The notes under the pieces: model-generated
Seen by the model: only the letters and a program-made list of their open reading frames with translations
Told to the model about the DNA's origin: nothing
The model's database searches: none
Position numbers and translations under genes: made by a program
Assembly: GCA_036346255.1 (NCBI GenBank)
Contig: CM070628.1
Location: forward strand, 22,521,840 to 22,585,839
From: Ampelocalamus luodianensis
Lineage: Eukaryota; Streptophyta; Magnoliopsida; Poales; Poaceae
DNA: 64,000 nt
Reading direction: 5' to 3'
Shown here: positions 34,865 through 44,548 of the stretch, in pieces
Layout: the number at the start of each line of letters is the position of its first letter
Numbering within the stretch: the stretch's first letter is position 1

Positions 34865-35220
34865 TGGTTCTAAAAATGTGGGATAGCTCGTGGGTGATGT
34901 CTACTCACTGAGAAAAGCTGGCGGGGGTTGTCATTTTGGTATGAAAATATGGCATGGCGGTGTGGTTAATTTCACCAAAAGTGGGTGGCTAGTGGGTGAT
35001 GTCTACTTACTAAGGAAAGCTGGTGCGAGATGTCATTTCAGTCTAAAAAGGTGGCTTGACAGGGTGTGATCAATTCAGTTTGAAAATATGGGATGGCTCG
35101 TGAGTGATGTCTACTCACTTAGAAAAGCCGATACGGGTTGTCATTTCGGTTTGAAAAGGTGAGATGGCTAGTGGGTGATGTCTACTCACTGAGAAAAGTT
35201 GGTGCGGGTTGTCATTTCTG
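34798..35220. repeat. Minisatellite, period about 104 bp
   Basis: The block GATGTCTACTCACTGAGAAA with GGTTGTCATTTCGG recurs with TCACTGAG-type starts at 34801, 34905, 35007, 35115 and 35186. The intervals are about 104, 102, 108 and 71 bases. Confidence 0.8.
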
Positions 35221-35478
35221 TACCCATGGGTTTTCATTCTGGTATTGTAATTTTTTTACAAAATATGGTACTTAGACTTATGATGCTACCATATTGTGCT
35301 ACTGTAATGTTCTGGATCTATGCTGAATACCGTAATGCTATTGCTCCATGTTATGTTATGTTCATACAAATCTAGTTGCTAAAGGTTAAAGACCTATTGC
35401 AATTCATGAAAATTTGGCACAACATACATGAAGTCCCTTCTACGGACAACCAAATCTACTTCATACACATTGCATACG

Positions 35479-35880
35479 CTACAACAAGGATACATGCACA
35501 AGCTTCTCCAGCCACTTCAGATGGCCAAGAATCATGTCAAGGAGCTCCTCCACAGGTGGCATGTTTATCATTGGACTAGATGGAGCTACAGGTGGACATT
35601 CAACTGCCCTTTCCATCACAGCATCAATAGAGTTAGCCCATTGAAAGTACTGGCATCCATCGGCCTAAAATCCACATCAAATAGTCAAAAAAGGGACAAA
35701 ACAAACCAAAAAAAATCAAATACCAACATTCCCAAAAATCAAACTCACCGAGAAATACGGACACTTGTAGAACACACATCCTTTGTTCTCTTCGGTGTTG
35801 GAGTAGAGGACATTTGCTTTGACCCGTAGTTTGGGCAATTGGCACATCTTGCATTCGCCAGCGCCACGGCTCTTCAGCTA
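35479..35880 (-). CDS. GRF-type zinc-finger protein, two exons
   Basis: Exon 1 (about 35880-35749) encodes GECKMCQLPKLRVKANVLYS and GCVFYKCPYFS. A GTGAGT donor follows. Exon 2 (35664-35479, after TTTTAG) continues in the same phase as ADGCQYFQWANSIDAVMERA and ends LVHVSLL. The order CxxC, then KGCxFYKCP, then C-x-YFQW is the GRF zinc finger (C4), a nucleic-acid-binding module very common in small grass genes and transposon-derived genes. No in-frame ATG precedes the finger before a stop near 35880, so the start is missing or lies in another exon. Confidence 0.6.
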
Positions 35881-36401
35881 ATCAAACTCAACGACGAGAT
35901 ATGGCGAGAGGAGAGGAGGGGACAACGCAAGTAAATGACAAGAGAAGGAGATGGAGTAGAGTTGGTTGGATGAACTTTATAGAGTTGTCCTTGGTGGGAG
36001 ATTCGACGCCAATTATTCTTCACTCTAGCGCCAAAACATTCAAACATAGTGGCATATAAGGAATCCAATTCACTCCAAAGACCAAAACATCCAAAGGGCA
36101 TAATAGCTATTCCACTCGGACTTAACAACGATCTCACGTCCATTGACTTAGTAAAATCCGGTCAAAGTATAAATCTATTTCAATTTTTCTACCAAAACAA
36201 AAATTAGTTCTGTCGCCATTTGGTTTGGTGACATGTGTGTAATAGGGCCCCATCACCAATCCAATCGCGATAGTAGTATGTAGCCATTTCAAACGGCGAG
36301 AATCCCATTTTATAATTTTATTAAACGGACATTTATGTCTATAATTATATTATTTAAACAATTATTTACTGTGTAAAGAAGGCTCATAGGGGCGTAGCGA
36401 G
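35881..36401. other. 5' flank of the GRF gene, no other gene seen
   Basis: A minus frame at 35874-36143 has no recognisable domain. The rest is AT-rich. Confidence 0.3.
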
Positions 36402-36923
36402 GTGGCCATGTCGATGGGTGCCTTCGTCACGTTGTCCACTCTTCCCGCGCCCCAATCCCACCGTGGTTGCCTTGCCGCCTCCCCTCCTCCATTGCCTCAC
36501 CCCACCTCCTCCTTCCACTCCCTTCTTCTTCTTTTCACCGCCACCCCACCGACGCCTCCTTCTCCTTCCTTCTTCCACGGGTTCTGTAGGCCCCTTCCCC
36601 CTTCCTCGCCCCTGCTTCAACCATCGACGGGCGGCGGTGCCCTCACCACTTCATCGGGCCGGCCACTCTTCCCTACCGCTACTGCCCCAATTCCACTGTG
36701 GTCACTTCGCCGCGTCCCCTCCTCCTCCTCCATTTCTCTCTTCGCTCGTGTCGCCTGTTCATCGTCATCCTCGTGGCCACTCTTTGCTCTGCGTCGCTCC
36801 CTCCCGCCTTTGGCTAAACGACCCAGCCAGAACACTTCCCCAAGTTCGCCTCATCCCGTCCTCATAGGACAACGTCCCTGTTTGTTTAAGCTTTTTCTTT
36901 GGCTTAAAAACAAAAAAGCCTAA
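36402..36923 (+). CDS. Ser/Pro-rich open frame, possible transit-peptide exon
   Basis: It starts MAMSMGAFVTLSTLPAP and is rich in Ser, Pro and Arg with almost no acidic residues, as chloroplast transit peptides are. The DNA contains an internal diverged duplication (36436-36485 against 36668-36725). The frame runs into the hAT-like end at 36876. It might be the first exon of the COR413 copy at 41034, separated by later insertions, but that is a guess. It may equally be low-complexity DNA. Confidence 0.25.
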   Translation: MAMSMGAFVTLSTLPAPQSHRGCLAASPPPLPHPTSSFHSLLLLFTATPPTPPSPSFFHGFCRPLPPSSPLLQPSTGGGALTTSSGRPLFPTATAPIPLWSLRRVPSSSSISLFARVACSSSSSWPLFALRRSLPPLAKRPSQNTSPSSPHPVLIGQRPCLFKLFLWLKNKKA

Positions 36924-38767
36924 GCCTAAACAAAGGGGTGCCTTTTTCATCTGGCTATTTTAAGCCTAAAGCCATAAGCCATGAGAGATGTGCTTTTTTT
37001 TTTGGCTTTTACGGAATGAAATATCCTTTTTGCCACTGAAGTTAGCTAAAATCACCCATGAAATGCCATCGTATATAAGTGAAAATCGTTTCGTCTTTTT
37101 TTTTCGACCTTACTCCTCTCCTCCCGTTTTCCTCCTTTCCCTTCGGTTCCCGCTGCCGCCACCGCCTCCCCTCCCCCAACGCTGCTGCCTCCCCTCCCCC
37201 AACGCAGTTCCCCCTCCCCCTGCTCAATGTCACCTTGCGACGCCGCCACCTCCCCTCGGATGATGACTTCGCCTCCCGACGCCTCCCCTTTCCTCCCCGA
37301 CGCTGCCTCCTCCCCTCCTCGAATCGAAAGTAGCAAGCGTCGCCACCGACCAGCCCTCTCATGGTGGACAAGGAGCCTATCATGGAGCACCAGGAGAAGG
37401 AGGGGGAGGACTCCTCCGCCACCGTGGCCGCCGCCGGTGAGGAGGAGGACACCGGCACCCAGGTCGCCCCCATCGTGCGGCTCGAGGAGGTCGCCATCAC
37501 CACCGATGAGGAGGACGAGGACGTGATCCTCGACATGAAGGCGAAGCTATACAAGTTCTACAAGGAGGGGAACCAGTGGAAGGAGAGGGGCACGGACACC
37601 GTCAAGTTGCTCAAGCACAAGGAGAACGGCAAGGTCCGCCTCGTCATGCGCCAGGTCAAGACCCTCAAGATCTACGCCAACCACCTAGTGGTCTTGTCCA
37701 TGGAGATGCGAGAGCATGCGAGCAGCGACAAGTTGTTTGTCTGGCATGTGGCGAACTTTGCTGACGGCAAGCTCAAGGAGGAGATGTTCGCCATCCGGTT
37801 TGGCTCCGTGGAGAATTGCAAGAAGTTCAAGGACCTGGTTGACGAGATTGCCGAATCATTGTCAAAGAAGGAAGACAAAGAAAGCGAAGAAGGTTCATCA
37901 GCTGCTGGACTGCTGGAGAAACTCAGCGTAAGCGAAGCAAATCTGAGGAAAGCGCAACAAAGGAGGAATCAACTAATGCTGTCAAGGAGACAGGAAACAA
38001 AGCCGCAGTGACCCCCATGGAATAGTTAGCAGAGCAGCACCCCCACAATAGTACTGCTGAGCCCTGCTCGGTGGGAAGAGTCAGTTTGACAGTTCTTCCC
38101 GTCTATGGAAGTTGGTAGTCGTTAACCATGAAATAAGCTGAGAACTTTTTGGGCTGTGCAGAGTCCATCTTCACCTGTTGGGCGTTCATGTGTTTTGAGT
38201 ATTTATTTGTTATATAAGATTTCTGCCTGGAGTCAGAGGTTGGCATTTGGATATGGTCTGGTCGGGGCTTGCTTTTGTCGAGAACTCTGAAATGTAGTCC
38301 ATGAGTTGGAACATTTAGGGTATGTATGTTGCCAGTATTTTCACAACATAGGTCGTTGTGGATTGCGTGCTATTCATATAAATTACATGTTATACTACAT
38401 GCCAACCCACGCCAAATAGCGTGGCTGCGGTCGTTGATAGATTCAAGAAGGATAGTGCATTTTTTTGTCTGTATTACTCCGCTCAATAAGAAATTTTGTT
38501 TCATATGTACACCTGCATGTATCGCCATATTTTGAATTCCCATACAAAAATAAATTGAAATACATGCATAACACAAGTCCTCTAAACCCTTAAGGGCAAT
38601 TCTGACTTCTTATCCTTTACACATAACTCAAGAAGCCAACAACTCATAAAAAGCTAGATTACCAAATACCTTGGTTTGGCTTAAAAGCTAAGGGGCTTAT
38701 AAGCTGATTAGGCCAAAAAACTGGCTTTAAGCTATAAGCCAAAAAGCCTAAGCCTAAACAAACAGGG
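36876..38767. mobile_element. hAT-like Pack-MITE carrying a RanBP1 copy
   Basis: The left end CCCTGTTTGTTTAAGC and the right end GCCTAAACAAACAGGG are inverted, with further AAGCC/GGCTT-rich subterminal sequence on both sides. Between them lies an intronless gene copy. Flanking octamers show at best a poor target duplication, so the boundaries are provisional. Left-end internal sequence (36906-36935) also folds back on the terminus. Confidence 0.5.
37361..38011 (+). CDS. RANBP1: Ran-binding protein 1 (RanBP1), intronless copy
   Basis: RanBP1 binds Ran-GTP and stimulates RanGAP-mediated hydrolysis in nuclear transport. The 216-residue frame has an acidic N-terminus (GEDSSATVAAAGEEEDTG), then the RanBD domain at about residues 40-160, including GNQWKERGTDTVKLLKHKEN, VRLVMRQVKTLKIYANH and MFAIRFGSVENCKKFKDLVD. 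The frame is uninterrupted where plant RanBP1 genes normally have introns, which suggests a retrocopy. Near 37946 one base seems lost. The present frame ends at 38011, while the older frame would read SEESATKEESTNAVKE and stop at 38025. The core domain is intact, so the protein could still bind Ran. It lies between hAT-like ends. Confidence 0.85.
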   Translation: MVDKEPIMEHQEKEGEDSSATVAAAGEEEDTGTQVAPIVRLEEVAITTDEEDEDVILDMKAKLYKFYKEGNQWKERGTDTVKLLKHKENGKVRLVMRQVKTLKIYANHLVVLSMEMREHASSDKLFVWHVANFADGKLKEEMFAIRFGSVENCKKFKDLVDEIAESLSKKEDKESEEGSSAAGLLEKLSVSEANLRKAQQRRNQLMLSRRQETKPQ

Positions 38768-39409
38768 CCAACCGCATGCGCTTGCTTAACGTTAACCCAC
38801 GCCACTCTTCTTCCTTCCTTCCTTCCTCTCCCTTATCTTCTCATCTTCTCCAATCTCTCACCCTCCTGCCCATGGACGGCTCCAAGTGAGGTGGTGACGT
38901 CAAGAAGCACAACCCCGATCAGAACACTAGCCCCAATTCTCCTGGTGTCGCTGGTGGGGGCAACCTTTCTTGGCACCGGTGAGTTCCCGGCCGTACCCAC
39001 CTCACCTCCAGTCTCCCTTCTCATGGATTTGGCCTCCCCCAATTCGGGTGTCTGCTCACGTCTTCCCCTTTCACCTTTACCTTTTGATTTGTTTGGGGGC
39101 CATGTGTTTCTACCATTCTTCTAGATTTTGCTTCAATTGTGCCATGACCATATGTTTCTTTTCCCAGTTATTTTGCCAGTCGAGTGGCATTTATATCTCG
39201 TGTCCTGTCCTTCAAATAACATTGCAATTTCCTTAATTCTTCTTTGTTGCTGAATTCCCTTATTGCTACTGAATTGCTGCCTACAAGCCAAGGTGCCGCC
39301 TTTTTACTAACCTTTTCCCATATAGTTTTGTAATCTTTTTTTGTTGCGTTGTTCTCAGTATTCTCGCAATATGTCCTATATATACTCATTTATGTGCTGC
39401 CCTGATGTA
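38768..39409 (+). pseudogene. Possible first-exon fragment of an unknown gene
   Basis: An ATG at 38872 gives MDGSK, a TGA, then GGDVKKHNPDQNTSPNSPGV and GGNLSWH, ending at a GTGAGT donor near 38980. It looks like an exon with one nonsense change. No domain recognised. A short CTTC repeat precedes it. Confidence 0.3.
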
Positions 39410-40150
39410 ACCATGGGTGTCCCGATCTTTCGATGTGAAGGATAATTCGATTTGAGTGGAGATGACTCTCACGATTCGCCTACCAATCACACACGACCAA
39501 TATACCCGCAATCGCTAAACCAACTCTATGATTGTTATCGACCTTGCTAGAAGCACGATAGACCTGACCACAAAGGTCTATTCATGCATGCAATCGAAGA
39601 ACAAGCAAGAACAAGATAAATAAGTAATCTGAAATTGCGAATAAGATTGAAATACTCGAAAGAGTTGGGATTCTGAAGCGGTATTATGGTTGGTCTAGTC
39701 GACACAAGCCAATACACGAAGTTGCAATGTAGCTAACTTTTAACTAAACAAAATCCAAGTTTAACCAAGGGGGTGGTGGCTCCTATATGAAGAGTGCAGC
39801 CAGGAGGTGGCAGCCAAGGGGGTGGACACACACCCCTAGGGTTACAAGGCCCATGGGCCCAAGTGGAGGTGGCGTAGTACCCTTTTGCCTCAGATTCAGA
39901 ATCAGCGTCAGACTGTTTTGACAATTACGGTGCACTTGTAGGGAATCTGGAAGTGGAGCTAGATCCGTTTGAAAGAGGACGAGATAAGATTTCAATCAAG
40001 TACTTGTGGACCTTAAACGGAATCTGTATGCGAAAGTTATGCAAATTTGAAGTTGGGGCTGTCTCCGGAGGCCGAATTGGATTCCAGAACGTGTCCAACT
40101 TGAACTCTTACTTGGCTTGGACATAAAGTGACGTGGAAACCTTCCTTGTA
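39410..40150 (+). repeat. Dispersed repeat, copy 2 of 2
   Basis: Collinear with 28440-29190 in the same orientation. It shares CCCGATCTTT at the left and AAAGTGACGTGG near the right end. Confidence 0.65.
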
Positions 40151-41033
40151 CCATGGCATGGAGTAGCGGTCGTATTCGGAGGGTTGATGTCCTCATCATG
40201 CCCAGAATGTCATAATTAACCATGAGCTGTTCTTTTGTTACATGTTGTTGTACTCTTCCTGCGTTTGAATTCAGATAGAAAAACAGAACAATTTGTGTTT
40301 GAATTCTGATGCAGCTACATTATATTTAGTGTTGCTTCCACTATAAAATTAATTAAAGGCTTCCTTGATAGTTTGGCCTGCATGATTCTTGATTTGTCAA
40401 ACATGGCCTTACTTTGCTCAAACTCATTGGTCCATCAACTATGCTAATTATTTAGGTTGCAAAGTTGGTAAAAGATTTCACCTTTTATAGCACATCTATT
40501 GGCGGATCTTTTTAGATTTTTGGTCATTTACGCTTTAACTTTACGCCCTCTGTTTAATGGAACCATTTTAAATCAACACCCAATGTATTGTTTCCCATAT
40601 TACTGTTTGATTGGCATATATAACTTGGTACGAAGGAATGTACCGAGGACATAAATGCAAGAAACGTTAATGCTATCTGTATAGATGTTTCAGAAAACTT
40701 ACAAGATATGGTAGACTTTTGGTATCATGGTATCCAACCACTCATTATCTATTTTATGCTTCGGATGTTTCGTGAGTTACTAGAGCTGTTCATGTTGCGA
40801 CTCCAGATGAAGCTATTCGTCTTGGATATGAACAGTAACATATAATGAAGCTAACTCGAATATAATCTCTTTGGAAAGTCAGCTACTTCTATCTTGTGGA
40901 ATTTTTATTTTGCAACCTATTTGATTTTGTCATCAAATACTTGTGATTGTGAAACAAATGCACAATATGTAACTTCCAAGTACCCTGTATGATTATTATC
41001 TGAGCATTTATGTGTACCCTTTAGTCTTTTCAG
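40151..41033. other. Intron-like or intergenic sequence before the COR413 exons
   Basis: AT-rich, with no recognisable exon. It may be an intron of the pseudogene that follows. Confidence 0.35.
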
Positions 41034-41602
41034 GGTGCTATTGCTTGCTAAAGGGACAGCCATACACAAATCTTTCCTTGTGCCATTGTTTGCTCTGCAA
41101 GCACCTTGCAGTGTAATCTCATGGATCAAGTAAGATGCTGCTATTTAGTGCAAAGAACCATTTGATACCTTTGTTTTTCTTATTTTCTTTTGTTTGCAGT
41201 ATCTAATGAATGCTTGTTCACTTTGAAATAAGAATACTCTTTTTAGGCCTACTTATTTTTTGGTATCAACTTGCCTTGTTAGAAGTGACTATGATCAGTG
41301 GGCTGCTTTTTTTTGCTCTTTTGATGCGTTTGTTATTCTTCATTCCAGTTAGAGTAACCAAGAAGATTCATATAAGGTTATTCGGGATGAACTTTCTTTT
41401 GCCCTGCTAAAAATAAGTTAGCACATTTTTTATGAGACATGGAACAATTACATTTAGAGTACCCTTGTATAGCTCGAATTGAGATATGGTACATGTTTTA
41501 CAGTTACTTATACCCGAATCTGACTATCTTAGGTGAATTGGAGCTTCCATTGTCAACAATGCTGCTTGTGAGTGCTGCTTCTTACCAGTTGATGAATATG
41601 AG
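41034..41602 (+). pseudogene. COR413 chloroplast inner-membrane protein, partial
   Basis: COR413-IM proteins are cold-regulated multi-pass proteins of the chloroplast inner envelope. Exon a (41034-41129) encodes VLLLAKGTAIHKSFLVPLFA and APCSVISWIK. Exon b (about 41283-41348) encodes DYDQWAAFF then ALLMRLLFFIP, with eight T at 41307-41314 where seven keep the frame. Exon c (41533-41602) encodes GELELPLSTMLLVSAASYQL and MNMR. The donor of exon b reads CCAGTTAG, as if one G of CCAGGT was lost. The last exon, with the final membrane segments, and the transit-peptide exon are not found nearby. It is a broken, partial gene copy. Confidence 0.8.
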
Positions 41603-42589
41603 GTATGGAATATTCTCCCTAAGGACCTAAATAGTTTTTCCTTTGTAGTAAACATCGTAGAAGTGATTTTACTCCTAGTTTTACCCATCTGACGTAATTT
41701 TTTAGCTGCTCCACTTACATGCTTTGCGGCATAAGATTAGTCTTTCAATTGTAACAAGGATACAACGAGCCACCCTCCAGTATCTTTTCCTTTCTAAAGT
41801 AATGTCAATTACGTATAACTTCTGTAGTTCTGTTCTTTTTTTAGTTACGGACCAGATCAACTGCGTCATCTCTTCGAGGGAGCACCCTTTCTACTGTTCC
41901 AATAAACTGTGGTGGTTACAACCCTCCAAATTATCCTCGGAAAAATATCCGTAGTCTTCATGGACAGCCATTTCTTACGCAGCCGTGCAACCAAGCTTCC
42001 AGTCGTATGCGACCGATGGGTAGTCAGCACAGTGGGTAGTTTGCGTGGCCTAGTTATGGCATGTGTGATGGAATGTCCTGGGATAATTCTTTCTTTCTTT
42101 CTTTCACCTCATACTTCGAAGCTAAATATAAAATATCGTAGATTAGTGCCATTCCGTTTGAATGTTGTTTGGATTTTGCTCCACTTTTGACCCTTAACAA
42201 TGGTTATGTAACTGTTCATTTGCTTATCTCATGGGTTGATTGGGAATAGGCGGGTCCTTAGTTCGGGAAGTCTTCCTACAAGAATCGTCAGCACATTTAC
42301 CTATCAGACTAGGCGAGTGCATCCACAATCAGATATTCTTTTTTTTTTTTGTCCGCTGCGTCGTCTTCCTCGATGGTTCCTTCCTCGCGCATGTGTCCGA
42401 AAACGCCATTGAAGCCCTTCTAGAAGCCTTATCCGATAACGGGACTTTCCTATCTAAAATCTTTCGGATTTCTTTGCCAAACTCTATCTCCTAGCTTTCC
42501 GCACTGGTATCTGCTCCCAATTGGGATCGAAAAGAACTCTATCTCTAAAAGAAAATGAACCCAAAGAAGTCCCAAATTGGGGATTCCCT
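41603..42589. other. No gene seen
   Basis: Short frames without domains. The right part may be the U3 region of the LTR that follows. Confidence 0.35.
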
Positions 42590-44548
42590 AATCTGTGCTG
42601 CCCCGGCCCTATAAATAGGTCCCCGAGGTTCGCCCTTGCCCCCACATCCTAGAGCCGCCATCCACATCACCCCGAGAGCTTCAGCGCTGCCGCAATCAAG
42701 CTTTTAGGGTTTTGTCAGCACTGGTTGTATCTTTGAATTGCACCGCCACCAGTGTCGGCGCGTCATCTTTGAGTGCACCACCGGGTCCGCCGTCACCAGA
42801 GCTACCTCCAGCGCCCATCTGCGTCGCCGGAGCGTCACTCAAGCCCCTTCCCGACAACAGCCGAAACCCTCCGCTGCCAAAACCTCACCGCCGACCAAAC
42901 CAAAAGCCCTCGTCCTCCAGTAAGTACCTCAATGAGTTCGCATTAGCATGCTCATCACGTTGGTACCACTCGCCGCCGGTGAATCACCGCTGCTCGCCGT
43001 TGTCGCCGGAGCCCGAAAGTTTGCTGGGGCGATGACGTCATCTGTTGATGTTGATGTCCACGAGTGCAGCCACATCAGCCCCAATGCCTACGTGTCATCC
43101 CGCGTGTCACCACATCAGTGCCACATGCGTGTACGCATGTGCTGTCCAGATCTAAAACCTATATCAGTTCGGTGGGCCTAGTCTACTGTGAGCCGAGTCA
43201 CTCTCATGTGGGTCCCACATGTCAGATTTTCCTTTTATTTCTTTTATTTCCAAAATTCTAAGGGCTGACGTCAGCATGCGAAATAATCCAATTTTCCAGT
43301 AGAAAAATAAATCCAAAAATTCTGATAATTCCTTTTTAGGTTATTTCTTTAGATTCAAACTTCCAAAGCCCATATCTTTTGCATCCGAACTCTGATTGAG
43401 TCCATTCAAATTTCTAAATTCATCTAAATTTGACATCTATTTATTTGAGATTTTTATTTAATTTTCAGAGTTGGTTTTCTTCTCTGTTATTTATTTGTTT
43501 TGTTTATTTGCTTTGTTTGTGAGTAGATGTGGATACTTCGAAAGATTTTAGAGGAGAAGGAGTCCAACAAGACCAAGACCAGTACCTACATCTATTCCAA
43601 AGCAAACCTTTGATCATGGTGAATCCTAGTTTTCAAAAGTACTTTGTTTCAAAGTATTGCATTCTACTTTAATACATATTTAAATGCTTTTGGGTTTAGT
43701 TATTAATCCAATTTGTTATATCCACCTTGTCTATTGCTATGCCATGATCTTTTGTCACCCTAGATTGATTCATTATGTAGTTAGTATTACTATAGCACTA
43801 ATGTAGGTTGGTTAGATACGATTAGATTGCTTAGCCATGCAACGAGTCATCATTTCATGTAAGTTGCAATTACAAACTTGACTAAGTGACTATGGAACTA
43901 TATGATAAAACTATGTGTATTGTGTGCTATTACTCGTTGATGACATATGTTGCACTTAACTAACAGTGTGGGAAACGATTTCGACTGAGGCAAGTGGGTG
44001 AACTGTGTGCTAATGTGGAACTGTGTGAATGGGAATATTAATCTGTGTGTCATAGTTAGAAATTAAAAGTCTTGCCTTGGTCAATTAAGGACTTAACTTT
44101 ATGCACCATTGAACTGAGCCTTATTGTACGACCACATGCCTGGTATGGGACGGGCCTAACTTAGTAAGTTATAGATTCTTGGCATTGATTACTTAGGCTG
44201 TAGGTTAGGCTCTGCGTAAGCGTGGAAGTGTGGACCACCAGGTAGTTGCATCACGGGATGATTCGCCGCTTCCCTGTCCAATGGTGTGTGTGATGCTAAA
44301 CCTTTGTGTTTGGGTTAGTATTACGGGAAAGCACACTGTGAGTGTCAATGTTGAGATGAAGTTTCGATTTTTTTTTGTTATGGTCAGTGCTTGCAACACT
44401 AATCGTATCGTGTGGGTAAAGTGTACAACCTCTGCAGGGTGTTAATCAATCTATTCGAATAGCGCGTCCGTGGTGATGGACATGCTCGGGAATTTCACAC
44501 GAGGGGTAGATTTTCATAAAACCTTGAGAAGGGACAGCTGTGTGATAT
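42590..44548 (+). repeat. Long gypsy LTR (plus), truncated by the next LTR
   Basis: A TATA box (CTATAAATA) lies at 42609-42617. A GC-rich leader (42700-43060), AT-rich sequence, and the conserved block at 44410-44487 follow. From 43500 on it is a diverged inverted counterpart of 26880-28000, for example CACACGAGGGGTAGA near 44500 against TCTACCCCTCGTGTG near 26887. The element starting at 44549 cuts it off. Confidence 0.6.
44410..44487 (+). promoter_or_regulatory. Conserved LTR block, copy 3
   Basis: It reads TGTGGGTAAAGTGTACAACC, CTCTGCAGGG, CTATTCGAATAG, then GTCCGTGGTGATGGAC. Confidence 0.65.

Noticed and set aside
37042..37554. 170-residue minus frame over RanBP1
   Set aside because: It is antisense to the RanBP1 coding region, and has no domain.
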